The notes under the pieces: generated by a model
Seen by the model: the letters and a program-made list of their open reading frames with translations, nothing else
The model's database searches: none
What the model was told of the DNA's origin: nothing
Origin: Myxococcales bacterium
GTDB lineage: Bacteria > Myxococcota_A > Bradymonadia > REDH01
Assembly: GCA_020633625.1 (NCBI GenBank)
Contig: JACKDJ010000026.1
Coordinates: 1-58,367, forward strand
DNA length: 58,367 nt
Direction of reading: 5' to 3'
Shown here: positions 41,036 through 50,360 of the stretch, one piece after another
How the letters are laid out: each line of letters opens with the position of its first letter
How positions within the stretch are numbered: the first letter of the stretch is position 1
Translations under genes and position numbers: made by a program

Positions 41036-41881
41036 TCAGGAACCGCCGCGGGCGAACAGCGCCGGCCCCGCCGCCGCGATGTCGGAGCAGGTCGCGTCGG
41101 CGGGGATCCGCGTCGAGCGAAAGTAGCTGGCGTCGGCCCCGAGAATCGGCGTCGATGGGCGATTCGCCCGAAGTGGTCGGCTCGTCGCGTCGAGCACCAC
41201 GCGCTCCGACGCCCAGACGACCTCGCCGTCAAGCTGCGTCGACGAGACGGTCGACGCGTGCAGTTCGCGCCAGGCGCGCTGAACGAAGTACATCTCGCCC
41301 CCGCCCATCCCGGTGACCTCGATGGTCACACCGGGGTGGCCATCGCCGTCGGCATCGACGACCCGACCGTCGTCGATCGAGTCGGGCAGCGCGTCGTCCT
41401 CGTCGACGCCGGTCAGCCCGAGCCACTCCCACGCGCGGTCGAGCTCGACGACGACGCTCCCGTCGCCCTCCGCGACCACGACACCGCTGACCGACCGCTC
41501 CGGAAGGCTCGCGACGAACGCGTCGGGGACCACCGTCGACGCCATCGACGAGCTCGTCTCTACGTCGATCGTACAGACGCGCCCCACGCCGGTCAGCCCG
41601 TCGCCGTCCTGCACCAGATCGACGATCCCGACCGTCCGGTTGACGGTGGTGACCGTGCCGACGAGCGGGGCCTCGCTCTCGGCGGTCGTCACCACCAAGC
41701 GCGCCCAACGCCCCGAGAGATCGAGCGGGCCGTCGCTTGACGACGCGACGAGCGCGAGAGCGCTGACACCGGCGGTGTCGAGCTCGTCGGTGGGCGGACG
41801 ACCGCCGCACGCGCCGCCGGCAGCTCCGGCAAGCGCACCGCAAAGTACGCCCATCGCCGTGCGCCGCCGGGTCGCCTTCAC
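41036..41881 (-). CDS. Lipoprotein, beta-rich, unknown
   Basis: A 281-residue lipoprotein: VKATRRRTAMGVLCGALAGAAGGAC with lipobox Cys, then a beta-rich body (WARLVVTTAESEAPLVGTVTTV, GRVCTIDVETSS, GSVVVELDRAWEW) containing one calcium-like loop DADGDGHPG. GTG overlaps the thioredoxin stop (GTGA). Function unknown. Confidence 0.7.
   Translation of the reverse strand: MKATRRRTAMGVLCGALAGAAGGACGGRPPTDELDTAGVSALALVASSSDGPLDLSGRWARLVVTTAESEAPLVGTVTTVNRTVGIVDLVQDGDGLTGVGRVCTIDVETSSSMASTVVPDAFVASLPERSVSGVVVAEGDGSVVVELDRAWEWLGLTGVDEDDALPDSIDDGRVVDADGDGHPGVTIEVTGMGGGEMYFVQRAWRELHASTVSSTQLDGEVVWASERVVLDATSRPLRANRPSTPILGADASYFRSTRIPADATCSDIAAAGPALFARGGS
41764..41778. repeat. GACACY-N3-RGTGTC palindrome, copy 9
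   Basis: GACACC GGC GGTGTC. On the coding strand Asp-Thr-Ala-Gly-Val just after the lipobox region of the lipoprotein. Confidence 0.75.
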
Positions 41882-42414
41882 GCCCGCCACTTTATGTTGC
41901 AGCCGAGGCTCGGCAGCTGCTCGTCTGGCGGCGGGTCGCCGGCGAGCGCGGAGGCGAGCGCAGCGCGCAGGTCGCGGCCGTCTGGGGTCGCGCCGCCGGG
42001 ACGGGCGCCGTCGAGCTGCCCGCGGTAGAACAGCTCGAGCCCACCCGCGCCCGGGACGAAAACAAAGAAGTCCGGCGTGCAAGCGGCGGCGAACGCCTTC
42101 GCGACCTCTTGCGTCGCGTCGAGGCAGAACGGGAAGCGCCAGCCTTCTGCCGCCGCGAGCTCGCGCATCGGGCCGGGGCCGTCTTGCGGGTACGCTTCGA
42201 CGTCGTTCGAGTTGATCGCCACGACATCGATGCGCCCGACGAGCTCAGACGTCAGCCGCGTCAGCTCGTCCCGCACGTGGACCACATAGGGGCAGTGGTT
42301 GCAGATGAACATCACGAGCAGTGGTCGCCCGCCGAAGTCCGAGCTCGCGACGGGTGCGCCGCTCGTGATGTCTGCGAGCGTGAAGTCCGGCAGCGGGGTG
42401 CCGATGGGGACCAT
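41878..42414 (-). CDS. Thioredoxin-fold redoxin of the CNHCPYV type
   Basis: A 178-residue AhpC/TSA-like protein. PLLVMFICNHCPYVVHV carries an active-site C-x2-C as in the 'thioredoxin family' group whose other mark is the C-terminal PSLGCNIKW. The start is set at 42414 (MVPIGTPLPDFTLADI); an upstream Met at 42477 would add an unlikely tail. Not predicted to be exported. Co-transcribed with the lipoprotein downstream. Confidence 0.82.
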   Translation of the reverse strand: MVPIGTPLPDFTLADITSGAPVASSDFGGRPLLVMFICNHCPYVVHVRDELTRLTSELVGRIDVVAINSNDVEAYPQDGPGPMRELAAAEGWRFPFCLDATQEVAKAFAAACTPDFFVFVPGAGGLELFYRGQLDGARPGGATPDGRDLRAALASALAGDPPPDEQLPSLGCNIKWRA

Positions 42415-42523
42415 TGTCGACGGTGTGCGGGCCAAGGAGGGACCTCGTGGCAGAGCGAACACCCCATCGGCTAGCACACTCGGCAGGCTGCCGCACGGGG
42501 CCGTGGTTGGTGCGCTCGGCCAG

Positions 42524-42539
42524 AGGCGCTCGAGCGCCT
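42524..42539. repeat. Perfect 16-bp palindrome AGGCGCTCGAGCGCCT
   Basis: Lies in the 275-bp gap between the redoxin gene and the MmcQ/YjbR gene; may be a terminator stem for the MmcQ/YjbR gene or an operator for the redoxin gene. Confidence 0.5.
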
Positions 42540-42689
42540 TCGACTACGTTCGAGTGCCTTCCCTAGCGCCCCGCCGTGCGTCTTCCCCGGGGCGTCGACA
42601 CGAACTCGCCAGCCCCGATTCGCCCACCGACTCGAAGCCCCCCACGGCTTCGACGCGCGGATTGCCCACCGCGTCGCGCCCCACTGACG

Positions 42690-43061
42690 CTACTCTGGGA
42701 TGTCGACCTTCGCGCCGAGCGTCTTGGGGGCGACGGCGCGATAGCTCTCCCAGATCCAGTGCAGGATCTGGCCGCGTGGCGGAAGGGAGCCGAGCGTGAG
42801 GCGGATGGAGACCCAGCCGGACTTGCCGAGCCCGTAGCCGGTGGGGCTCGCGTGCGGCAGCTCGAGGGCGGCGTGTCCGGAGGTCGGCAGCTTGACGGTG
42901 AGCGCGAACGACCGGCCGTCTTCGGAGACCGGCCCGATGAATGCGAAGATCTTCTTTCGGACCTTCACGACCGGGTCGCCCCACGGGCTGTCGGGCCACG
43001 CCTCGGGCATCGCGAGGGCGTAGTCGAGCGCGCTCTGGCGCAGGGTCGCTGGGGTCTCCAT
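42690..43061 (-). CDS. MmcQ/YjbR family protein
   Basis: A 123-residue CyaY-fold protein. Typical blocks: ALAMPEAWPDSPWGDPVVKVRKKIFAFI is split over 16-43, then VKLP, GYGLGKSGWVSIRL and HWIWESYRAVAPK. This family is a small DNA-binding-like fold with no settled biochemical role. Its length is normal and it stands alone. Confidence 0.82.
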   Translation of the reverse strand: METPATLRQSALDYALAMPEAWPDSPWGDPVVKVRKKIFAFIGPVSEDGRSFALTVKLPTSGHAALELPHASPTGYGLGKSGWVSIRLTLGSLPPRGQILHWIWESYRAVAPKTLGAKVDIPE

Positions 43062-43124
43062 CGGGCTCCGTCGGGCAGTCGGTCGTCGGTCGCTCGTCGG
43101 CGTGCGCGTGCTCTGGCTTGGCGG

Positions 43125-45194
43125 CTACCGCGGTCGCGGCGCCCGCGGGGTCGGGTCGGCCGCCGTGAAGTCCGCGCGATTGTTGTTCGTGTCGACGCAG
43201 CCCGCAGCGCGCTGGAGGCTCTGATCGAGGTCAGTCGGAAGCAGCACGGGAGTCCCCTCGCCGGCGCGGCGGTCGCCGGAGCCGAACGAGCCGTACGCGA
43301 TGGCGTCGATGACCTCGGAGCCATGGCGCAGCTGAATCGAGTCCGGACCGTTCTGGTAGTCGACGAGGCCGGAGACGACGTCCGCGTCGCCGCGGAACGA
43401 CGCGTCGGTGTCGGCGATCAGGTAGAGCCCGTCGACCCCAAACGCGCCGTTCAGCGTGATCGTGTTGTAGTCGCGGCCGGTCGAGCCGTTCACTCCCACC
43501 AGCGTGTAGCCAGAGAGCGAGCCGCCGACGGGGCCGCAGAGCTCGACGAACGTCTGCGTGTCGCCACCGGGGGTGTCGATGTGGATCTCGTTGATCACGT
43601 AGGCGGTCGCCGTGACCTCGTCGCGCACAGAGATGCGCACGGAATCCGTCGCGCGCGCGCCCTCGTCGTCGGTCACCGTGAGTCGAATCAGGTAGTCGCC
43701 GGTCGTCGTGGCCGTGAACCAGAGCTCCGCCGTTGTGTCATCGACGAGCTCGTACACCGCCCCGGTCGGCGACGACGTCAGCTCCCAGAGGTAGTCGACG
43801 ATCGTACCGTCGACGTCGGTGCTCCCGCTCGCGTCGAGCACGACGATGTCGTCTGGCAACATGACCACGTCGTCACCGGCCGCCGCCGTCGGAGGGATGT
43901 TCGGCGCCTCGATGACGACCACGTCGACCGACGTCGTCGCAGAGGCGCCGTCGGGGTCTGCGACGCCGACGCGCGCGACGTACGTGCCGAGGCGGTCGGG
44001 GGTAAAACGCACGACCTCGGTGGTCGTCGACGAGAGGGAGACGCCGCTGCCGCCCGGCACCGTCAGGCTCCACGTGAACGTGAGGCCGTCGCCGTCGGGG
44101 TCGACGCTCGCACCGGCGTCCAGCGTGACCGTGCTGCCGAGGGGGTAGGTCCCGCCGCCGTCGATCCCGGCGGTCGGCGCGCGGTTGACGTGCTCGTTGG
44201 GCGCGCCAGGAGTCGGGGGCTGGTGGGCCGAGAAGTCCGCGCGGTTGTTGTCGGTGTCGGTGTAGTCGACGTCGCGCGCGAGGCTCGCGGTGTCAGAGGG
44301 AGGGGTCGCGGAGCTCCCCTCGCCGGCGAACGTGTCGCCGCGCCCGAACGTCCCGTAGCCGATCGCGTCGACGACGGTGCCGTCGAAGACGAGCTGCACG
44401 CTGTCGGGCCCGTTCTGGAAGTCCGCGTCGGCGGAGCGCTGATCTGCTGCCGCGCCGACCTCGCCGCTCGCCGACGTGTCGGCGACGACGAACAGCCCGT
44501 CGGAGCCGATGCTCCCGGTCAGCGCGATGGTCGCATACTCGGCGCCGTTGGACCCGTTGATCCCGACGAGGCTCCACCCCGACAGCGACAGCCCGGCGGG
44601 TCCGTGAAGCTCGACGAAGCACTGGTTGTCGCCTCCCGGGGTGTCGTACCAAATCTCCGAGATGACGACCTGCGCCGTCGCGCCGACGCACGCTCCGGCG
44701 CGGCAGCGCTGATCTTCGCGGCACGTCGTGAACACCGTCGGCTCTACGCAGCCGTCGCGATCGGCGTCGACACAGCGCACGACCTGATCGCCGTCGCACG
44801 TCGTCTCGCCGGCGGTGCACAGATCGGTGCACGGCGTAGCATCGGGGGCGGCGTCCGGGGCTACATCCGGCGTCACGTCGACTTCCGGGGAGGCATCTGC
44901 ATCGCCGACCCCGCTGGTGTCTCCGCCGCCGCCGTCATCGCCGTCCTCGCCGCCGTCTTGCGTGTCGTCGTCCCCGTCGCGCGTGTCGCTCGGGTCGCTC
45001 GCGTCGGCGTCATCGGCGCCGCTGTCGTCGACGTCGACCCGCGCGTCCGTCGTGGCCGCATCGCCGTCGCTGCCGACATCGCCGGCGCCGGTGTCCCGCA
45101 GCGGTCGCTCGGTGTCTGCGTCGTCGCCGTTGGCTGGCGAGTCCGAGCAGCTACCCGAGAGAGCGAGGACGAGGGCGACGGAGAGGCGGCGCAT
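43125..45194 (-). CDS. Lipoprotein with two lamin-tail domains flanking PKD-like repeats
   Basis: A 689-residue surface lipoprotein. Signal MRRLSVALVLALSGSC; an acidic Asp/Ala/Gly linker runs to ~125; a C-rich module (CTDLCTAGETTCDGDQVVRC) follows. Lamin-tail domain 1 (VVISEIWYDTPGGDNQCFVELHG), two PKD-like domains (APTAGIDGGGTYPLGSTVTLDAGAS; PPTAAAGDDVVMLPDDIVVL), then lamin-tail domain 2 (VINEIHIDTPGGDTQTFVEL). The two lamin-tail domains are close paralogues. Such LTD/PKD architectures usually sit in large secreted or outer-surface proteins. Confidence 0.85.
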   Translation of the reverse strand: MRRLSVALVLALSGSCSDSPANGDDADTERPLRDTGAGDVGSDGDAATTDARVDVDDSGADDADASDPSDTRDGDDDTQDGGEDGDDGGGGDTSGVGDADASPEVDVTPDVAPDAAPDATPCTDLCTAGETTCDGDQVVRCVDADRDGCVEPTVFTTCREDQRCRAGACVGATAQVVISEIWYDTPGGDNQCFVELHGPAGLSLSGWSLVGINGSNGAEYATIALTGSIGSDGLFVVADTSASGEVGAAADQRSADADFQNGPDSVQLVFDGTVVDAIGYGTFGRGDTFAGEGSSATPPSDTASLARDVDYTDTDNNRADFSAHQPPTPGAPNEHVNRAPTAGIDGGGTYPLGSTVTLDAGASVDPDGDGLTFTWSLTVPGGSGVSLSSTTTEVVRFTPDRLGTYVARVGVADPDGASATTSVDVVVIEAPNIPPTAAAGDDVVMLPDDIVVLDASGSTDVDGTIVDYLWELTSSPTGAVYELVDDTTAELWFTATTTGDYLIRLTVTDDEGARATDSVRISVRDEVTATAYVINEIHIDTPGGDTQTFVELCGPVGGSLSGYTLVGVNGSTGRDYNTITLNGAFGVDGLYLIADTDASFRGDADVVSGLVDYQNGPDSIQLRHGSEVIDAIAYGSFGSGDRRAGEGTPVLLPTDLDQSLQRAAGCVDTNNNRADFTAADPTPRAPRPR
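44907..44921. repeat. GACACY-N3-RGTGTC palindrome, near copy (one mismatch)
   Basis: GACCCC GCT GGTGTC; coding strand Asp-Thr-Ser-Gly-Val in the linker of the lamin-tail lipoprotein. Confidence 0.45.
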
Positions 45195-45366
45195 GGCGAA
45201 TTCGGAAGTGCGAGGACGTTCGAGCGGCGGAGTAGCGCGGCCTCGCGAAAAGCGAAAGCGTCGACATCCGGTCGCGCGAAAGTTCCTCCAAAACGCCGCA
45301 TTCGGCGCACTTGCAGCGCGGCCGACGAGGGCTCAACATCGCGCGCACCCCACGACGGAGCGCAAG

Positions 45367-45693
45367 ATGGCCTACTCGGAGCTCACCGCCCACCGGTTGC
45401 GCGACGCCATCGGCGCGCGGACAGGAGTCACAGAGAAGAAGATGTTCGGCGGGATCGCCTTCCTCCTCGACGGCAAGATGTTCGTCGGCGTGGTCGGCGA
45501 AGACGCGATGGTCCGCGTGGGAAAGGAGGCGCACGAAGACGCGCTCGCGCAGCCCGGCGTGCGGCCGATGGACTTCACCGGCCGACCGATGGCCGGCTAT
45601 GTCTACGTCGCGTCTGCGCAGCTCGCCGACCCCGCCGTCGCCGCGCGGTGGGTCGATCGCGCCGTGAGCTTCGTTCAGACGATCAAGAAGTAG
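45367..45693 (+). CDS. TfoX N-terminal domain protein
   Basis: A 108-residue protein of the TfoX_N family (RDAIGARTGVTEKKMFGGIAF is at 12-32; FVGVVGEDAMVRVG; FTGRPMAGYVYV). The family name comes from competence regulators, but stand-alone versions are common and mostly uncharacterised. ATG at 45367. It is divergent from the lamin-tail lipoprotein. Confidence 0.86.
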   Translation: MAYSELTAHRLRDAIGARTGVTEKKMFGGIAFLLDGKMFVGVVGEDAMVRVGKEAHEDALAQPGVRPMDFTGRPMAGYVYVASAQLADPAVAARWVDRAVSFVQTIKK

Positions 45694-45713
45694 CCCGGGT
45701 CGGGCTTCGAGCT

Positions 45714-45743
45714 GACGAGCGACGCGACCACGACGCGCTCGTC
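45714..45743. terminator. Hairpin between convergent genes
   Basis: Arms GACGAGCG (45714-45721) and CGCTCGTC (45736-45743), 14-base loop, between tfoX-like (+) and the quinone oxidoreductase (-). No U-run. Confidence 0.3.
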
Positions 45744-45776
45744 GCGGCGCGCGTGCGCCGCCGCCGCCGTCGGACG

Positions 45777-46763
45777 TCAGACGGTCAGGATGCTCGCCCC
45801 GACGGTGGTCCCGCTCTCGAGGGCGCGGTGCGCGTCGGCTGCGCGCGCCAGCGAATACGCACGCGGGGCCGGCAGCTTCACGATGCCCCGCGCGAGCACA
45901 TCGAACAGCGCCGCGGAGCTCCCCTCCAGCTCCGCCCGCGTCACGATGTAGTCCCACAAGGTCGGACGGGTGAAGAACAGCGATCCACGCCGCGCGAACT
46001 CCATCGGATCGAACGGGTCGGGCTTGCCGGACGAGTTGCCGAACGCGACCAGCATCCCGCGTCGCGCGAGCGACGACAGAGACTCCTCGAACGTCGCGTG
46101 CCCCACGGAGTCGAAGACGATCGGGACGCCGACGCCGCGCGTGATCTCGCGAACGCGGTCGCTCACGTCCTCGCGCGACCGGTCGATGACGTGCGTGCAG
46201 CCGTTCGCAAACGCGACATCGGCCTTCTTCGCACTCCCGACGGTACCGATCACCTCGACCCCAAGGTGCGCGAGCCACTGGCACGCGATCGCGCCGACTC
46301 CACCGGCCGCGGCGTGCCAGAGCACCGTCATGCCAGCGCTGACGGGCGCCACACGCCGAATCAGCGCCTCGACCGTCATCCCCTTCAGCAGGCTCGACGC
46401 CGCGAGCCCGTCCGAGATGGCGTCGGGGAGGCTGATCACGCGCTCCACGGGCAGCGTTCGGTGCGTCGCGTACGCTCCCGGCGGCCCAGCGGAGTACGCG
46501 ACGCGGTCGCCGACGGCAAAGCCCGAGACTCCCTCGCCAACCGCGTCGACTACGCCCGCCGCCTCCATGCCGATCCCGTGCGGGTACGACGGGAGCGCGT
46601 ACAGGCCCTTGCGGTGGTAGACGTCGATGAAGTTGACCCCCACGCTGGTCTGCCGAATGCGGACTTCACGCCAGCCCGGCTCGGTGACCGCGATGCGCTC
46701 GCGACGAAGGACCTCCGGTCCGCCTACCTCTGAGATGACGATCGAGTACGGGGTCGCTGGCAT
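45777..46763 (-). CDS. Quinone oxidoreductase (zeta-crystallin type)
   Basis: A 328-residue MDR-superfamily NADPH:quinone reductase without zinc ligands. NADPH loop AAAGGVGAIACQWLAHLG; quinone-site region GVNFIDVYHRKGLY and GIGMEAAGVVDAVG. It reduces quinones or unsaturated carbonyls by hydride transfer from NADPH. Start ATG (MPATPYSIVISEVGGPEVLRR is split). Its length is typical. Confidence 0.9.
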   Translation of the reverse strand: MPATPYSIVISEVGGPEVLRRERIAVTEPGWREVRIRQTSVGVNFIDVYHRKGLYALPSYPHGIGMEAAGVVDAVGEGVSGFAVGDRVAYSAGPPGAYATHRTLPVERVISLPDAISDGLAASSLLKGMTVEALIRRVAPVSAGMTVLWHAAAGGVGAIACQWLAHLGVEVIGTVGSAKKADVAFANGCTHVIDRSREDVSDRVREITRGVGVPIVFDSVGHATFEESLSSLARRGMLVAFGNSSGKPDPFDPMEFARRGSLFFTRPTLWDYIVTRAELEGSSAALFDVLARGIVKLPAPRAYSLARAADAHRALESGTTVGASILTV

Positions 46764-46858
46764 CGTGTGGGGGGAGCGCGCGCGTCGTCGGTGTTGCGCA
46801 CGCGACCGACATCAGGGCGTGGTCACGCGCGTGGCCGCCAGACTCATGGGCCGGTCCG

Positions 46859-47887
46859 ATGCGCCGCGCAAGTAGATCGCCGTTGGCCGGCGGGCCCGAC
46901 GAAATCGCGCAGCCACACACGGTCTCGTCCGCCGCGGCGGGGGGGCTCGCGCTCCCGCTTTCCGACGCCGTCGATGCCGCGCTCGCGCAGCTCGGGGTCG
47001 CACAAGCCACACGCTTAGTGCGCGCGCGCGCGAACACCGCGCTTGTCTGGGCACGCGTCGCCGGCGTCGGTGAGGTGGCGGTACGCGCGACCACCCAGCG
47101 AGCCAAGCTCGCGCGCGAGCGGGCGGCCCTGGAGTCCGTCGCCGCGGGCGCCCCGCCTGTCGCGCGCGTCCCGCGGGTCATCGCCCGTGTCTCGGGTGCG
47201 GCAGACGCGCTGGCAACGACGTGGCTCCCCGGACGGTGCGTGGCGGCGCTGCTCACCCCTTCGGAGGGCTCCCCTGTCGAGGCCTCCAGCGTCGGGGCGA
47301 GTCCCGACGCCGACCGCCTAGCGCCGATCTTCGAGGCGGCCGGCGTACAGCTCCGCGCGCTGCATGGCGCAGCCGTGCCGCCGGACGCGCTGCCGCTGCG
47401 GGACGCCCTCGCACAGCGCCTCGAACGATGGGGCGCGGCCGCGGGGCCCCGCCTCGACGCCGATGAACGAGGTCTCGTCTCACAGGCGGCCGCAGCCCTC
47501 GACGCGCCGAGCCTCGACGTCGACCGCGTGCTCGCGCACCGCGACTACGTGCCGAGAAACTGGGTCTGGGACGCCGACGCGGGCCTCGGCGTCGTCGACT
47601 TCGAGCACGCCCGCCCCGACCACCCCTGGGTCGACTTGGCGCGCGCGTTCGAGGAGCTCGACAGCACGCCGCGGCTGGTCGACGCGCTCGTCGCGGGGTA
47701 CGCGCCGCAGCTGCCGCCCCACGCGCTGCGCGCCGACCGCGGGTTCGCGCTGCTGCGCGTTCTGCACGCGCTCGGCACGATCGCCCGGGCTGGCGTGGGC
47801 GGCGACGCCGTCGCCGAACAGCGAGCCCGGCGCTCGCTTCGTGAAGCGGGGCCCCGCGCGGTGGCGCAGGTGACGCGGCAAGACTAG
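46859..47887 (+). CDS. Aminoglycoside phosphotransferase-fold kinase
   Basis: A 342-residue APH-family protein. Catalytic loop VLAHRDYVPRNWVWD and metal-binding VVDFEHARPDHPWVDLARAF are both intact. The N-lobe is degenerate but has EVAVRATTQRAKLARERAAL. Substrates in this fold range from antibiotics to choline, fructosamine and homoserine, so it should not be called a resistance gene. Confidence 0.84.
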   Translation: MRRASRSPLAGGPDEIAQPHTVSSAAAGGLALPLSDAVDAALAQLGVAQATRLVRARANTALVWARVAGVGEVAVRATTQRAKLARERAALESVAAGAPPVARVPRVIARVSGAADALATTWLPGRCVAALLTPSEGSPVEASSVGASPDADRLAPIFEAAGVQLRALHGAAVPPDALPLRDALAQRLERWGAAAGPRLDADERGLVSQAAAALDAPSLDVDRVLAHRDYVPRNWVWDADAGLGVVDFEHARPDHPWVDLARAFEELDSTPRLVDALVAGYAPQLPPHALRADRGFALLRVLHALGTIARAGVGGDAVAEQRARRSLREAGPRAVAQVTRQD

Positions 47888-47916
47888 AGTTGAGGGCCCC
47901 AGAACGAGGCCGTGTC

Positions 47917-49478
<1,562 letters not shown>

Positions 49479-49482
<4 letters not shown>

Positions 49483-50360
49483 CCGTTCCGTCGACGCTGC
49501 CCGAGCTCGACAACCCCGTCGCGCGGTCCTGCCTCGCGTCGCTGTACGGCAGGGCGGTCGAGGCGATGCATCCGGACGGCGCGATCAGCGACGTCGAGGC
49601 GGTCCGCGTCTACGTCTCGCTCGACCTCGACCTCGCCGCCTCGCTGCCGCCCCCCGACGGTTTTCACGCGCGGCGCGCCGCGCTGTTCGACGGGTACATC
49701 GAGGCTTGGGCCGCCGCGGTGGGCCGCCCGGCGACCGTCATCGAGCTCGGCTGCGGGCTCGAGACCGAGTCGTCGCGCCTGCAGCATCTCGACCTCGACT
49801 GGGTGTGCATCGACGGGCCGGATGTGATTGCGCTGCGCGACGCGACGCTGCCGCCGGGGCCACGCGTGAAGCACGTCGTGGCCGACGTCCGGTCCCTGTC
49901 GTGGACGGCGGTGGTGCCGCCTGATCGTCCGGTGCTGGTCACCTTGCAGGGCGTCCCGATGTACTGGTCCCGTCGCGAGGCTGCGGCACTCCTGCGGTCG
50001 CTGGTGGAGTGGCGGTCAGACGTCGCGATAGTCTTCGACACGGTGACGCCCGCTCGCGCCGCGGCGGCGTGCCGCGAGGCTGAGGCTGACGCGGCGTCGA
50101 TGGTCCCGCCGATGCTGTGGGGTATTCGTGGGAGTCGGCTGCGCCCGCTGCTGCGACGCTGGATCCCGGACGCCCGGGCTCTGGACTGGGTACGCGTCGT
50201 GGACCGCGGTCACGACCAACTGTCGGGGCGCGAGCTGGATGGGCTCGCCGCCTGTGTCGCTGTCGTCGTGGGTCCCGGGTGCCAGCTCGACGGGGCTAGG
50301 GCGCGTGCGGCGCGTGCGGCGCGGTCGGCGGTCGCGCGCCGCCTCGCTCAGGGGCCGTAG
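49479..50360 (+). CDS. LCMT-family O-methyltransferase
   Basis: A 293-residue class I methyltransferase. VIELGCGLETESSRL is the leucine-carboxyl-methyltransferase-type SAM motif, and LVTLQGVPMYWSRREAAALL fits the family. Bacterial members methylate small-molecule carboxylates in secondary pathways. GTG overlaps the pirin stop. It converges with the L,D-transpeptidase, overlapping it by 13 bases. Confidence 0.78.

Noticed and set aside
42576..46733. A very long open frame (+) opposite the MmcQ, lamin-tail and quinone oxidoreductase genes
   Set aside because: It is Arg/Val/Asp-rich without a domain, and is the antisense shadow of well-supported genes, common in GC-rich DNA.
46859..47887. Antibiotic resistance gene (APH)
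   Set aside because: The fold covers many kinases of small molecules; neighbours give no resistance context.
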